DNA of 64,000 bases from Phlebopus portentosus (taxonomy: Eukaryota > Basidiomycota > Agaricomycetes > Boletales > Boletinellaceae): positions 930,001-994,000 of the forward strand of contig JAYXKI010000012.1 in assembly GCA_037892935.1 (NCBI GenBank), read 5' to 3'. Below, in pieces: positions 25,817 to 41,800 of this stretch. Made by a program: the position numbers and the translations under genes. The notes under the pieces are model-generated. The model was given only the letters and a program-made list of their open reading frames with translations, was not told the origin of the DNA and searched no databases. Numbering within the stretch: position 1 is the stretch's first letter; every line of letters starts with the position of its first letter.

Positions 25817-26292
25817 ATTACTGACCCAATGATGAGAAGTTGAGTGACTGAGTAGAGTAGAACGCAAAAGACCGTCGCGCCTCAATGACGACGTGAGGTC
25901 GGCGTATCCCGTGATTATGGTTATGTCAGCATAGGGATTTGCTGCCCCCATTTAGATTTGTGGTGTCAAGGCTTCTTTTCCTTCCCAGTAGGTGAATATT
26001 CTGAAGAAGCCAACGGCTTGCAACCTTCTCATGTCCGACACTCCGGAAGGTGTTGTGTGTCTCATGATGGGGGAGGTACCTCCATTGGCCGGTGAAAATT
26101 GAATTGCTGGTGCAGTCATGCGAGCGAGCGAGAATCGGGACGAGGGATGTTGCACCGATGGCGTGCTCAGCACTAGTCTTTGACTTTGACCGCTTTTGAC
26201 TGCAGCGCAAAGATACGCTATAAAAGCACGATTTTGAAGATAGCTTTTCATTTCATCTCCTTCCCGTCCACAACAAACGTCAACGGTCTGCG
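25817..26292. promoter_or_regulatory. Divergent intergenic region, Rab18 and MET17
   Basis: 476 bp between two divergent start codons, presumably holding both promoters. The stretch before MET17 is pyrimidine-rich (CTCCTTCCCGTCC at 26260-26272). No clear TATA box or sulphur-regulon site can be claimed by eye. Confidence 0.35.
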
Positions 26293-28007
<1,715 letters not shown>

Positions 28008-28388
28008 GGTGTTCGATCCCTGATCGGTGTTATTGTACGATTGTAAATGAGGAAGGGAGGTAGTGGGTATGTTGTACCTATATTTAGTTATCTAATGAAT
28101 TCTAGCCCCAATCAAAGCGGATGGTCCAACCGTATCTTCTTTTGCGTGACTCCACCGTTTTGGTTTGACGCGTAGATTTGGGACACGTGAGCTTGGCGAC
28201 CCTTCTTGTCTTCCCGTCATAAGGCTCCTGGCGGACCGTGACATACTACTGGCGGCTTTTTCTCTCTCTGCTGTCTGATCCGGACTGGATGACACATAAT
28301 GACGAAATACGAGTATTAGAATGTGAAGAGATTGTAATAAAATGACTGAAGGTCCTGTTACCTGTTCATCGTCCCAATCTTCTTCAAG
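28008..28388. other. Intergenic
   Basis: 3' region of MET17 and 5' region of the BNR-type gene. A minus-strand frame at 28092-28295 has no family features. Confidence 0.4.
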
Positions 28389-30352
28389 ATGACGACAAGG
28401 GAGAATTTGGTGCTTTGCCTTGCTTTACTTTTTGGAATTGTCACTGCTGCTTCTTCCGGCGGCACGATAGGTATCCTGGGCTCTTCGGTGCTTGGACAAG
28501 ACCCACAGACCGTCAACAGGCTCAATGGAGGTTCTTTCCAACAGGATCCGGTGGTGACCTTCAACGGTATGTATAATCTTAACTTCTCCTAAGAGTCAGG
28601 CACTGTCTAATACGAATACCTAAGGTTATCAGTATGCAGTCTTCTACGATGCCAGTAGCTCCTCGAATGCTTCAGTTCGCTACGTTTCAGTAGCTCGCCG
28701 GGAACTTTCGCCGACATCTACCTCAAATTCGTCCACATGGGAGAAGTTCACATTGACCGACTATAATCAGACCTTAGATGATGGTCATGATATGTATGTC
28801 TTACCTCCCCACCAGCACAACGCGAGGATGGTCCTGAGAATTTATCTATTTATGTGAAAGTATTTCTCTCGGAATCTCGCATACGGATGGAACTCTCCAT
28901 CTTGGTTTCGACCAACACGACGATGATTTTCATTACCGTGTCTCAAAGCCCGGCGTTGCGACAAATTCGCAGAATGTAACCTGGTCTGCTGATTTATTCG
29001 GCGAAGTGCTCGTAAGCCGGAAACTCACAAAAACGAGCCATGTGCAGTCTAGTACTTACCATTCGCAGGATCACCTTCCCGGTTTGGAGGACCTTGACAA
29101 GTCAATATATTTCATCAATATCACGTATCCTCGATTCTTGTCTTTACCAGCGTCTGCAAAGGCAGTCTCTGGATCAAAAGCGGACCTTCTTTTCGAACTG
29201 CGCGTCGGACGTTCTGGACTCGGAGACGATTGGCTGTATGCATACGAGCCCAATGAAGGTTGGACGCAAATTGGGAAGTATCTCGAGGTACGTCCATCTC
29301 CTTCCGTCTCTTTTGTGAATGTTTTGCAACGATCGATTCTTTGTACTGATAACGTAGGGTGTGAATAGTGCGTGTTTTCTCTTCTGTCCGATGGAAGGAA
29401 GTTGACGCAAATGGATTACATAGATAATGCCTATATCAACGGGCTTGATTTCGATTCTCGAGGAGCTCTGCATGTTTCATGGTAATATTTCTATACCAAC
29501 TTCTTCTTCTGTACTGAAGGGAGTTTCCTGTAGGACGTATCGTGATTATGTCAACGACACTGGCCAAGACGTTGCCGTCCAGGCTGGTCCGAACGGTCCA
29601 GAGAATGTATGTAGCTACTATTTTGCAAAACAAATGCTGACCTGTAAAGGAAGAATCATGACATGGACTATGCAATCAGCTACGACCTTGGAAGGACATG
29701 GAGGAACAACTGGAATCAGACCATTGCAAATCTGTCTGGGCAATTGCCTATTGATCCTACTGCTGCGGGTATCACTATTTTCAGCATCCCAAAATACGGG
29801 TACGGAATTAATTATGGAGTTATATCGGCTAAGGAATGCCGGACTGAACAATCTGCATGCAGCGGTATACTAAATCAAGAAGCTCAAACGATAGACAATG
29901 AGGGGAGACTTCATGTTCTCAATCGAGAGAACACGACGGGAGTAGAGCGGTGGTATCATTACTGGCGCAGCACCGCAGCACACTGGACGCGCACGCCCTT
30001 GCCTCTCCCTTCGGAGCTGATTCCGGCAAGTGCTAATAACGTTACCGGTACGCCAACAGTAATTGGCAAACGGGGCAAACTATTCTCGCATGGATCATCA
30101 CTATTTGCGTTGCTGCCCTCGAACGCGGCCAATTCGAGTGCGCTTAGCATATTAGGCAGCACAGCCCAAGGTCATTTCAGGGATTGGACGGTCGTGTGGG
30201 AAGCGGACTCTGGCTGTATTGCGGAGCCACTGTTTGATAGGTATAGATTGATACCGGAAAGTGAAGGCGGTGATGGAGATGGAGTGCTGAGTTTATTCCT
30301 TGTAAATGGGACGAATCTCGAGGTGCTGGACTTTGATTTGAGCGGGGTGTAA
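28389..30352 (+). CDS. Secreted BNR-repeat (BNR_4-like) beta-propeller protein
   Basis: Starts with a signal peptide (LVLCLALLFGIVTAASS) and continues through about eight exons. These include TIGILGSSVLGQDPQTVNRLNGG, GYQYAVFYDASS, ISHTDGTLHLGFDQHDDDFHYRVS, YINGLDFDSRGALHVSW, DYAISYDLGRTWRN, NQEAQTIDNEGRLHVLNREN and TPTVIGKRGKLF, ending at 30352. The GLHLGFDQHD and SYDLGRTW words are typical of the BNR_4 type of bacterial and fungal propellers, some related to polysaccharide lyases or hydrolases. Many N-x-S/T sites fit a secreted glycoprotein. The exact substrate is unknown. It is the first of three consecutive extracellular-type genes. Donor after VVTFNG and acceptor before YQYAVFY keep phase. 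Confidence 0.8.
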
Positions 30353-30696
30353 AATTCCATTTTTATTTGCTTCTCTGAAAGCTCGCGAGTCGAGAGTCTG
30401 CGATTTGAAGCGAAGGAGCCAGCAAAGTTACCATAAACCGAGACTTGAGGTGGAACCCCGGAACGAAACGTTGATAAATGGTCGTGCTGAATACGTAAAG
30501 TCACGCGACTGACGCGACGCGCGCTCGTCGATCATACTACTTTATTTGGTAGTGATCCGCTTACCTCAAAGCGCCGCAAGTGATAGGGGATGTGCACTCT
30601 CTCCTTCCTCCCACCATCGTTCCCCCGCACTCGAGGAGCGAGAGGTTCACTTATAACGCCCATTTTCCCTGTCATTTGTAGTCTTTCTTTTTTATC
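30353..30696. promoter_or_regulatory. Upstream region of fungalysin gene
   Basis: 344 bp. Pyrimidine-rich just before the start (CTCTCTCCTTCCTCCCACC near 30597-30615, and GTCTTTCTTTTTTATC before the ATG), as often found at strong fungal promoters. No specific factor site is claimed. Confidence 0.3.
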
Positions 30697-33585
30697 ATGC
30701 GGATACCTATCAGTGTATCGCTCGTTGCACTCGCTGTGACGGGCGTCTTCGCCGAGTCATTAGCCGGTTCCCGACATGCTGGGGTTCGGGTGCGCAAGTC
30801 CCTTGGCTTTGGGCCTGAGCTCCCGCATGCTGTGTTCAATACTTCTCCAGAGCAGGCATTCCAGAGTTCTGCTACTGGGAAGAACTCGCCATTCGAGGTT
30901 GCAGAGTCATTTGTGAACCATCTCCTTAGGAGAGACGGCCAGCTCACCGATTCCAGCCATTACGAGCTGCGTGGTGACTCCTACACGGATGATAACACTG
31001 GTGTTACACATATTTACTTCCGCCAGCTCATCAGTGGGTTGGAAGTCTCCGACGGCCTTATCAATGTTAATGTCAAGGACGGTGCTGTGATATCTTACGG
31101 TGACTCAGTAAGTTTATCGGATGCTATTGTGTGAATACGGTCCTGATAGGTAGTTTTAGTTCTATCGCGGATCTACGCCTGCTACTTACACGAGCCCGGC
31201 CACCGAACAGCATCTGACGACCCCATGGGAAGTGAACTGCCGCAAACTTGGCATGACCATGAATGAGGTCTTCCGGAAAGACCTCCGCAACATGGGTGGT
31301 GACAATCGTCAAGTGAACATGAGTCCACTTAGCGACATGAGCGAGCTCGCGCAGCGCCTCGAGCATCTTTACGCGACAAACTGCGGTAGCGTCAAGCTTG
31401 CAAGCGACCGGGTAGCATCACTATTAGCTGATAAGGAGGAGGATGATATGGTTTCGGCACGTGACGCCGTTTTGACGTTCATGCTGGCAGCGACTCCCGA
31501 CGAGAACCTTCAGGAGGACATACTGTCCCGTTACTCCGAGTATCTTGACGGAATTTCTTCGACTTTCGAACCCCACTTGACGTCCGATGGATCTGTACGA
31601 CCTATAGAAAAGCTGACTAACGTCCCGGATACCATAAACCCAGTGAAGGCGTACCCTGCGTACGCTCAGGTTCCGAACGGTGAACGCACTGTTCTGGCTC
31701 TTGTATGGAAGCTAGAGGTTGAAATGCAGGACAACTGGTACGAAGCGGCCGTTTCCATGCACCGCCCCCACAAGATCGTTTCCGTCGTCGACTGGGCTGC
31801 GGATGCTGCCATCGATCCTGCTCAGTTAGCTCCGACCCCAAAGAAGCCAAAGAAGGACGAGCGTGCTGAGTTTGCGATATATAATGTCTTCTCATGGGGT
31901 GTCAATGATCCTGAATGTGGTAACCGTACATACGAGAAGGAGGGATCTGACAAACTTGCAAGTCCTCTCGGCTGGCATTCAATCCCTGCGGCGAACGACC
32001 CGAAGTCTGCTGGTCGTGCTGTTAGCAAGGATCAGATCAATAACTATACTACAACCTGGGGGAACAACGGCTTCGCACACGAGAACTGGGAGGGTCGTAA
32101 CAACTGGGAGGACAACTATCGTCCCGATGCTGGTTCGAGTTTGAGCTTCAACTACACATATGACCCGAAGGAGAGGGATGGTTCAGACTCGCTCTCAGAA
32201 GCGAAGAAGTACATCAATACCACAGTCACGCAGCTCTTCTACACAGTTAACCTCGTCCACGATCTATTCTATCGATATGGCTTCGACGAGAAATCCGGAA
32301 ACTTCCAACAGGATAACTTCGGTCGTGGCGGGCGTGAAGGCGACGCCGTCATTGCAAATGCGCAAGATGGTAGCGGATACAACAATGCGAACTTCATGAC
32401 ACCTCCTGATGGCCAGAATGGCCGCTGCCGCATGTACCTCTGGAACACTGCCCAACCCTACCGCGATGGTGATCTCGAAGCCGGTATCGTCATTCACGAG
32501 TTGAGCCATGGCCTGAGCACTCGTTTGACTGGTGGACCGGCAAACTCTGGATGCCTTGGATGGGGCGAGAGTGGTGGTATGGGTGAAGGTTGGGGAGGTA
32601 CGTTGTGCCGCGTTCCAAGTAAAGACCTCGTCCTGACTTGCATTGTTAGACTTCTTCGCAACCGTGATCAGGAGTACGTCTATTTACTCTGACTATCCGA
32701 TGGGTGCATGGGCTGCGAACCGTCCGAACGGTATCCGACAGTACCCTTACTCCTTGGTATGTGCATATTTTCCGTATGTTGGACGCTTTCCCAATATATC
32801 CGTTTGAATTCTTAGAACAAGACGATCAACCCTGTAACGTACAAGACTCTTGACAAGCCTGGTTACTGGGAAGGTTAGTTGTTTCCTTCTACCGCGCATG
32901 GTGTTGCATGATCTGGATCTCCTTGCAGTTCACTCCATCGGAGCCGTCTGGGCAGAATTGCTTTGGGTCGTCGCACAGAAGTTTATCGACAAGCATGGTT
33001 TCTCGGACTCTCTTTTCCCTCCTCCCCCGCTGGATAACGGAACTATCCCTTCGGGTGACTTCTACCGTCCGGCGGAATTCGATGCTCAGGGCAATCAGAA
33101 GCCACTTGTACCGAAGCACGGTAACTCGCTTATCACTCAGTATGTCATTTATCATTCTACGTTTGTCATACTAGGGTACTGACAGGTCGACTTCTAGACT
33201 CGTCGTTAACGGGATGAAGCTACAGAAGTGCATGCCAGGCTTCCTGGATGCGCGTGATGCTATCATTCAAGCTGACCAGGTGCTCACTGGCGGTGAGAAC
33301 TACTGTCTGCTCTATGAAGGTTTCGCCGAGCGTGGTCTTGGTCCGAATGCGCGTGTTGACGGTCGTACACCTTGGGGTGGAGGAATCCGCGCGGATGTAC
33401 GTTCCCCTATTCATATTGTTTTTGCTCGTCACATTTACATATGAATTCATTTACTTCGCGTCTAGGACTTCGAACTTCCCACTGCTTGCCAGCAGGAGAA
33501 GGTCCCTGATACACCTGACGACGGCGGAGACGATGATGATGATGACGACGACGAGAACTGGATTAACCTGAGCTGGGAGTTTTAA
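30697..33585 (+). CDS. Fungalysin, extracellular zinc metallopeptidase (M36)
   Basis: Secreted elastinolytic-type metalloprotease made as a preproprotein. Seven exons (30697-31107, 31160-32597, 32650-32756, 32816-32873, 32929-33139, 33198-33396, 33466-33585) give 847 aa, in frame. Signal peptide [19 protein letters not shown]; an FTP/PepSY-type propeptide ([22 protein letters not shown]); then the mature domain. The zinc site is [14 protein letters not shown] (HExxH), followed by [12 protein letters not shown] with the third zinc ligand Glu; the exon 2-3 junction falls inside GEGWGD. C-terminal blocks [24 protein letters not shown] and [14 protein letters not shown] are standard M36. The end carries an unusual run of about nine Asp residues before [10 protein letters not shown]. 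Pathogen fungalysins are related, but nothing here suggests more than nutrient proteolysis. Confidence 0.95.
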
Positions 33586-33989
33586 CGGTGCTAGCATCTG
33601 GTTTCGTTAGATTGGATATAGTTCATTGGTCACCAACACTGTCCTAGACTACACTAGTCTCCGTCTCTACTTGTATAGTAGATGTTCCTTTCTGTCTTCT
33701 CGATTACGTGCACGCAATACAATATACAGTATACTTTATGGCCGCAGGGTGCTTCTTCATCTAGTAGGTGCTTATGGTGGAGCCGAAGTGCTGTTTTCAT
33801 GAAAACTTCTCGATCTGAGAGGCTTCAGGCGCAATTTCATGAGAATGTCTCGCATACTACGTACGTTATGTGAATCCTGCCCTTGACTCATTCACTTCAT
33901 CAGTCATGACTCGGAACACGATCAAGTAACCACAGATTATTCCTATTTTATAATGGAATACACAAGATCACGAATTAAGGAAGGAAGCA
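33586..33989. other. Intergenic between convergent fungalysin and GH10 genes
   Basis: 404 bp lying 3' of both neighbours; no coding frame or repeat recognised. Confidence 0.4.
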
Positions 33990-35662
<1,673 letters not shown>

Positions 35663-36840
35663 GATGGCGATGATGTTTGGCAAGGGAGACAAGGCTAAGG
35701 ATGGATTGCACAAGGTAAGGAGCAAAGCTAAGTACCAGGGTCCTACGGTTGTCGCAATGCAATCAGGCAAGCCTAACGCGTATTTATACGATCACCGCGC
35801 CCGTGCTAAGGCGTGGCGGGCGTGGCGGCGCAGATTCCACTACAAGTTCCCTCCCGATGATTTGGTACTTGCATACTCGGGCATTGTGCTCCCAGAAGGA
35901 CCAGATGACGACAACCGAAAATTGACGTTCAAGAAGCAGTATATTTCCTCTTCAGTGGGAGATTCTGGCCATTAGAAGTACCATACAAGCGTTAGACGTT
36001 GGTGTTAAGAGCAGAACGGTGGCTTTTCTGGAACATGTGATGCTAGGTGATGAACACGACGACAGTATCCATGAGAATCGCTCCGTTTTTTGCGTCCAAG
36101 AATGGAATTTGTTTGAGGCTTCTCGAGGTTGTCAAGCATCACGAGGCGAAGGACGACGATGATCAGCAGCCTTGTTAAGATGTATATGATGCTGGCGGGC
36201 CGCCGCAAACGCGCCACTCTGATGCACAACTACTGAGATGTGAGTTAAGTTTAGCTATGATGGGAGCGAAGGTACAAATGAAAGGCATATGAGGCAATGC
36301 GGGGAATGCGGGGTCGAGTGGATTGGATGCGTATAAAAATCCCGATGGCTAAATCCGTCTGGGGATGCGCGTGAGGACGGAGATATATACCAGTGATTCG
36401 TCGACGCGGAACTTGCTGACAATAGTGACACGGAAAAGCGGTTGAAGCAGCTCGTCGGTGAAATGACATGTTCAGCCTGAGGAGATGCTCTCAACACCAG
36501 TCATAACGTCCGTCGCTCTCGCGCAATTCCAGATATCAATTCCGAATAAGCCGCGGACAAGTAGGGAACTCACAAAGTCTAAGTCAAGCACGCGTTTGGC
36601 GTAGTCCCGAATTTGTACCATAGGACCTCTGGAAGCTGGGTAGCTTCGACCTTCTCGAGATTTTCTCTCAAGCGTCGCCAATTCCACAAGCCATACAGCG
36701 TGTCACATTTTTCATTTCGAAGCATGGTTCATTATTCACATTAGCAGTCAGAATACACATCCAGATTTAATCTGTATTTTCCAAAAGCTCTCCACAAACG
36801 ATGTATTTGTTAGTGAAATGCTCAATCCAACCTAAAAAAA
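35663..36840. other. Intergenic with a possible minus-strand gene remnant at about 36400-36700
   Basis: The xylanase promoter lies at the left end. On the minus strand a frame read down from about 36705 gives LATLERKSREGRSYPASRGP followed by KRVLDLDF. It reaches a good donor (GTGAGT) at about 36573. A second open piece on the same strand (about 36461-36391) gives DELLQPLFRVTIVSKFRVDES and also ends at a GT donor. I could not join the two with a valid acceptor or name a family, so this is either a decayed gene or one with missed exons. The plus-strand frame at 35649-35975 has no support. Confidence 0.35.
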
Positions 36841-37495
36841 TCAATCAATATCGTTGTATAAACTCAGCGGCACGAACTCCTTGCCATTCATGTTCTCACT
36901 AATAGACGCAAGACAGATCTATTAGCAAACTTGATAGGCAAATTGTAGGTTATGCTCACATCTCAGAGGGCGTCAGGTCTTCCAGTTTGTCAAGAGGTTG
37001 GTCGATCGGAGTGAGCACCTCTGAGAAAGAGTTAGCACTAGCATGAATCGTATTGATAGCAACTGACCAGGGTCGAAAGATTGTTTTGCCATTCCGCGTG
37101 AGGCATCTCTCCCGGCAAAATTTCCATACGGTCCATCTAAGGGGGCAACTTGAGTCCTACCAAGAGATAACGACAGAACTTGACCAAGTAAACGCACCTG
37201 GTCCATAGAAGGTCCTTCCAGCAGTCACATCAAACACCTTCCTGTTAATTGCCAGCAAGATCCTCTGGCCATTCTTCCCATCAAACGGCGCAAGTGTCTT
37301 CGGCGTGAACTTCTGGAAGAGGACTGTCGGGGGGTGGGATTTCGGCATCCATGAGTAGCTTTGTTTGAATTCGCTTGGTGGTGAAGACGGCTGAGATGTT
37401 GATGGGAAGACGATGCGCTGGGCGTAGTAGGCGATGACGAGAAGGAGGACGGTGTTGATGGGCGCACCGAGGTCGATATTGAACGCCATCGTCAT
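36841..37495 (-). CDS. DAP1: Dap1/PGRMC-type cytochrome b5-like haem-binding membrane protein
   Basis: Haem protein that supports P450 enzymes such as Erg11 in sterol synthesis, anchored in the ER. The ATG at 37495 begins MTMAFNIDLG, followed by one hydrophobic helix (PINTVLLLVIAYYAQRIVF). The cytochrome b5-like fold follows: [38 protein letters not shown], then across introns [40 protein letters not shown], and a last exon ENMNGKEFVPLSLYNDID ending at 36841. The [33 protein letters not shown] core is diagnostic. Length is about 150-155 aa, as in the family. Divergent from NC2-alpha with only 149 bp between start codons. Confidence 0.93.
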
Positions 37496-37644
37496 GGTGG
37501 TAGGGGACAAGCCGTGATTGCCTAAGCGTGTCCGTGTAAGTCAGTCAAACGCGTCTAACTCAATCCCGCGTCCTTTGCTCTTGTGCATCAACCACAACCA
37601 ACCCATTCCCTGACCTCTTCAATCGGCAAACTACGAATTCAAGG
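37496..37644. promoter_or_regulatory. Compact divergent promoter, Dap1 and NC2-alpha
   Basis: 149 bp between two opposite start codons, presumably containing both promoters. No TATA box is evident. Confidence 0.4.
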
Positions 37645-38337
37645 ATGAAGAACAGGAATAAACAGACAAAATTCCCAGTCGTACGTCCATAAATAGTAGC
37701 TGTCGTCACACAACTAAGTTGAACCTTGCGGAATACTTTAGGCACGAATAAAGAAGATCATGCAAAAGGACGAAGAAGTTGGCAAAGTGGCGCAAGCTAC
37801 CCCAGTTGTTATCTGTATGGATCAAGTATTCTGTTATTCAAACGAAGGGAACTGAGTCAGTGACTCTGTAGCTAAAGCACTTGAACTCTTCCTTGGTATG
37901 CTCGTGGACGAAGCAGCCAAAGTAACACTCGAGCGGAACTCAAAGCGCGTCGAATCGTACCACCTGTGAGTCCTTCGATGCTCTTAGGGCATATTGATGC
38001 TAACTGTCCCGATCGTCGAAGCAAACACGCCATCGACCGAACAGACATGCTAGACTTCCTTAAGGAGATCGTCGACGGTGTGCCCGATCCTTCGGCAGGC
38101 GGGACAATCGACATCGAGGCAGAGAAGAACGAAGCGAAGAAACGACGCGGTCAGGGAACCGGTGGAAGTCGGAAACGACGTAAGAAGGGCGAACTGGCGG
38201 CTGGTGAAGTAGGTGATGATAGCTTTGTGAATCATGGTAACGGCAATGGTGGGTGGATCATGGAACAATCAGCCGCAACAGGGGCCGGGACGGACGGCGA
38301 GGATGGTGGCGGAGGGTCTGAACACGACTGGGACTAG
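37645..38337 (+). CDS. BUR6: Negative cofactor 2 alpha (NC2-alpha / Bur6 / DRAP1), histone-fold subunit
   Basis: Nuclear repressor and activator that binds TBP on promoters as a heterodimer with NC2-beta. Exon 1 (37645-37680) encodes MKNRNKQTKFPV; exon 2 starts at 37742 with ARIKKIMQKDEEVGKVAQATPVVI. Exon 3 gives SKALELFLGMLVDEAAKVTLERNSKRVESYHL. Exon 4 gives KHAIDRTDMLDFLKEIVDGVPDP and a Gly/Asp/Asn-rich tail to 38337. The four blocks form the H2A-type histone fold of this family nearly without gaps, and phases agree at each junction. After the fold the tail carries KKRRGQGTGGSRKRRKKGE, probably a nuclear localisation signal. About 165 aa. Confidence 0.94.
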
Positions 38338-38819
38338 AATGAGATCATTGATTTGTGGGTGTATAGGTGAGGGTTTCCTTGTGGAAGATGGTAGCATTGG
38401 TCTAATAACTTCTGCTAAAGGTTATTCGACACTGATCTCCAAGCGATGTATGATTTATACCAACCAAACTGTGCTGTGCTAATACATGTAGCAATATTTA
38501 CGATGTCTACCTTCCTTCGGCATTCCAGCTTCAACGTCAAGGACCTACCGGAATACATAGGACTTAAAAGAAAGCTTAAGCCCTCCTCTTCCTCTCCTCT
38601 CTGTTTTCTTCACTTCCTATCTTATTATCACAAATAAGTCGCAAATGTCGTTTGGTTTGTTAGTTCGTTGATTGTTCCGAAGTCTCAAGAAGGATTACTT
38701 ATACTTTTGAATTGAGTAACGATTTCCTCCCTCGACACGATGTTCATTCCTACTCAGATGATCCTAGATAATCTGTACATGAAACTTTACATGCGAAGGA
38801 ACAATTTGTCTGAGGCACA
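38338..38819. other. Intergenic between convergent NC2-alpha and TPR-CHAT genes
   Basis: About 480 bp, 3' of both neighbours. No coding feature or repeat recognised. Confidence 0.4.
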
Positions 38820-41800
38820 TCAGGCGCCAATGTGTACGAGATTCACCCATCTTTCCGCCATAATCTCTACTCTACTTCCATTCGGGGCCTCATCGCCCCG
38901 ATCCCTCAGATTCAGCGCAGCCTCTCGAACCGCCGCAGCTACTCTCTTGAATCGAATCTCTCCCTCCCCAATGTCACGCGTGAGACACGCATAAACGTTC
39001 CCAGCGAGAACAGGCCCGTCCCGGTCAAGCAACTGCCACATCGTCCCGACAACACTTCTGAATCCACAGAACTGTATTGCTGCTGCGAGCGAGAGCGCCT
39101 CATCCTGTGAATGATTAAGAGCTAGTTCTGCCGTATGGCACGCGGAGAGGAAGGCGAACTCTGCGTTCGGTAGATGAGCTCGCGCGATGTCGAGCAACGT
39201 GAGTCCGCCGTCGGAAAGTTTCAATGAGGAGTTGAAGGGCTCCTTATCCAATTTCCCGTGGCATGCAAAGTGCACCCATTCTACCTTCCTTAGCGCACGC
39301 AGGACAGCATCGCGAGTAGCACGATCGTCAACAAGGAGTCTGTCAACACGCCTCCATGTGCGGATCGCGTTTCGTTCCTTCCTGGTCGAGGGAAGTCCAG
39401 AGTCACCGACGAAAAGCAGCCTTGGATTGTCACTGACGAGCCCTGCCCGAGCATTTATGAGTGCCTTGAGGGTCGGTGTATACGATGAAATGTATTCGTC
39501 CAGAAGATACTTCTGGGTACCGTCTGCGCTCTCGTAAGGACCGGCGGCATGGAAAGGGAAATAAGCTAGCAAAGAAGTGAGACACCACCAGATGCGCGAA
39601 CCGGGGGCAATTCCGAGCTCTCTGAGTTTCTGAACGACCCTGGAGACGACTTTGTCCCACAGGACCTTCATCACCCGCCGGAGTGTCACGTCGTATTTTG
39701 CTGATGCTACCCCACATGTAAGGCGATCTTCAAGTAGGTCTTTACACAAGTCGAGCGCAAGTGAATACCAATCCTGGTCCAGAGGAACACATACACAAGG
39801 CACGTCCTCGCGTGCAAGAACGATGATGGTATCGCATCGAAACTTGGAGAAATTAACCACGATGACCGGACTTCCGACGCTACTCGTTGCAAGGATTCGA
39901 AAGATTCGTTTCCAAGAAAGTTTTCAAGTCCAGGTATATTTCGTATTTCTCTGATAATGGCCTCTTGTTCCTCCGCAAGATGACGTACACTCACCAGCGT
40001 CTCATCAACATTCCGGTTCTCTCCCCCACTGTCTGCATAGCTCCCGAGTCTAGATCGCGATTCGGTCGACGTGATGAGAGTCTCCATCCGGCGGCTGCAC
40101 TCCGCAAATCTGTCAGCAAGTGCTTTATTCACGTCCGAAAGTTGATCCAGCGGAGTCCTGAGGCCTCGCATCTGCGACCAGAGCAAAGTCCTTCCTTGTT
40201 CAAGGAGCGCGATAGCAAGAGTGAGCTTTCCCTTCCCTATGGCATAGGAGGCCGCATCGACAGGCACGACTTGATAATCGAAGTCGCTACTGAGAAAATC
40301 GAGTTGCGTAGACAGTGTCGGTCTGATCGTCAGAGTGCGCTGAAGAAGAGTCAGCGCAGCTCTGTAAGCATCGAGGGTAGTGTGGTGATCGCAGGACCGC
40401 GCCATACTCGACCATTGCCGCGCCGCTTTTAAACGCATAATTGAGCTGGAAAATGGGTGATTGACCGCTTGATCGAAGAATTGCATTGAATATTCGAGAT
40501 CTCCTGCATGCCCTTGTCGCTCAGACCGGGTGTATAGGGCATCCGCGAGCCCTAATAGATACATAGAACGACTGGGGTGGCTCGAGGGGCAAGAGGCCAC
40601 AGCGGCGTGATGAAGCGTGATAGATTCATCAAGATCGTCCGCAACCTTGCTCTGTCCAAAACGCATATACAATAGACTTGCTAGATTGCTCAATGACATG
40701 GACCGATCAGGGTGCCTGCCCGAGCGAAGAGCCAGGCCAGCACGGTGAAGTACGATTGACTCCTCGAGATCTTCAAAACTACCAGCATGCTGGAAACGAG
40801 AGAATAGGCAATTTGCAAGGTTATTCACCGACATAGGTCGATCGATGTGATTCTCCGGGTAGAGCGACACGGCAGAACGATTCAGGGCAAGCGACTCCTG
40901 TAGGTCCTCTATGTTATTGCTATGCTCGTAGCGAGTCCATAGTGCGTACGCTAAACTGGCCAGCGACATCAAGCGATGAGGATGCTCTTCAGAGCAAAGA
41001 GATAACGCATCGCGGTGCAGACCAATTGATTCATTAAGGTCCTCAACCCTTCCGCTGTGACGAAAACGGTTCAAAAGGGAAATTGCAAGATTGTTGAGGG
41101 ATAAAGAGCGATCAAGTTCGCCTTCCTTGCGGAGAACCAGGGCGGCACGGTTCAGAGCGATCGACTCATCGAGGTCACCTAATGTTCCGCCTTTCTCGAA
41201 GCGACTCAACAGAGACCTTGCAAGACCCGTAATATATGCCGAACGCAGAGGGTGGTCCGCAGGACAAAAAGTATGGGCACGACGGTATAGTTCGATTGCT
41301 TCATTAAGGTTTTCAACCTCACCGTAGAGATCGAAGCGTGTTGAAAGGGAATTTCCAAGGTTGCTCAGTGACAAAGAATGGTCAGGAAGAATGGCCAAGA
41401 CTGCACGATGAAGTGCGATCGACTCAGTAAGGTCCTCGAGATTGCCACTGAGCCTAAACCGGGTCCATAGGAATACCGCAAGATCTTCTAAGACTTGTAA
41501 ACGATCAGGGTGACCAACTGCGTGAAGAGTCGAGGCTAGACGAAGCAACATAATTGCCTCGTCAAGATCGTCAGGTTCGCCGCTGCGTTCGAACTGCCTT
41601 AGGAGAGAGGCTGCAAGATTGTGTACTGATGAGGGACGGTCCGGATGATCCTCTGGGCGAATAGCGAGGACAAGGCGCTGCAGTTCGATCGCCTCGCCGA
41701 TATCATCAGCATCTCCACTCTTTTGAAAGCGAATGGACAAAGATTTTGCGAGATTGTTTAGAAGCGCGATATGATGCTCGGTACCTCTGGAAGAGAAAGC

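Noticed and set aside
25817..25951. N-terminal extension of the Rab18 frame to an ATG at 25951
   Set aside because: The added 45 residues do not resemble any Rab and the family starts at the [10 protein letters not shown] type N-terminus.
39846..39874. 29-bp intron to repair the TPR-CHAT frame
   Set aside because: Too short for a normal intron here and it would delete the conserved PVIVVN strand of the CHAT domain; a one-base frameshift explains the data better.
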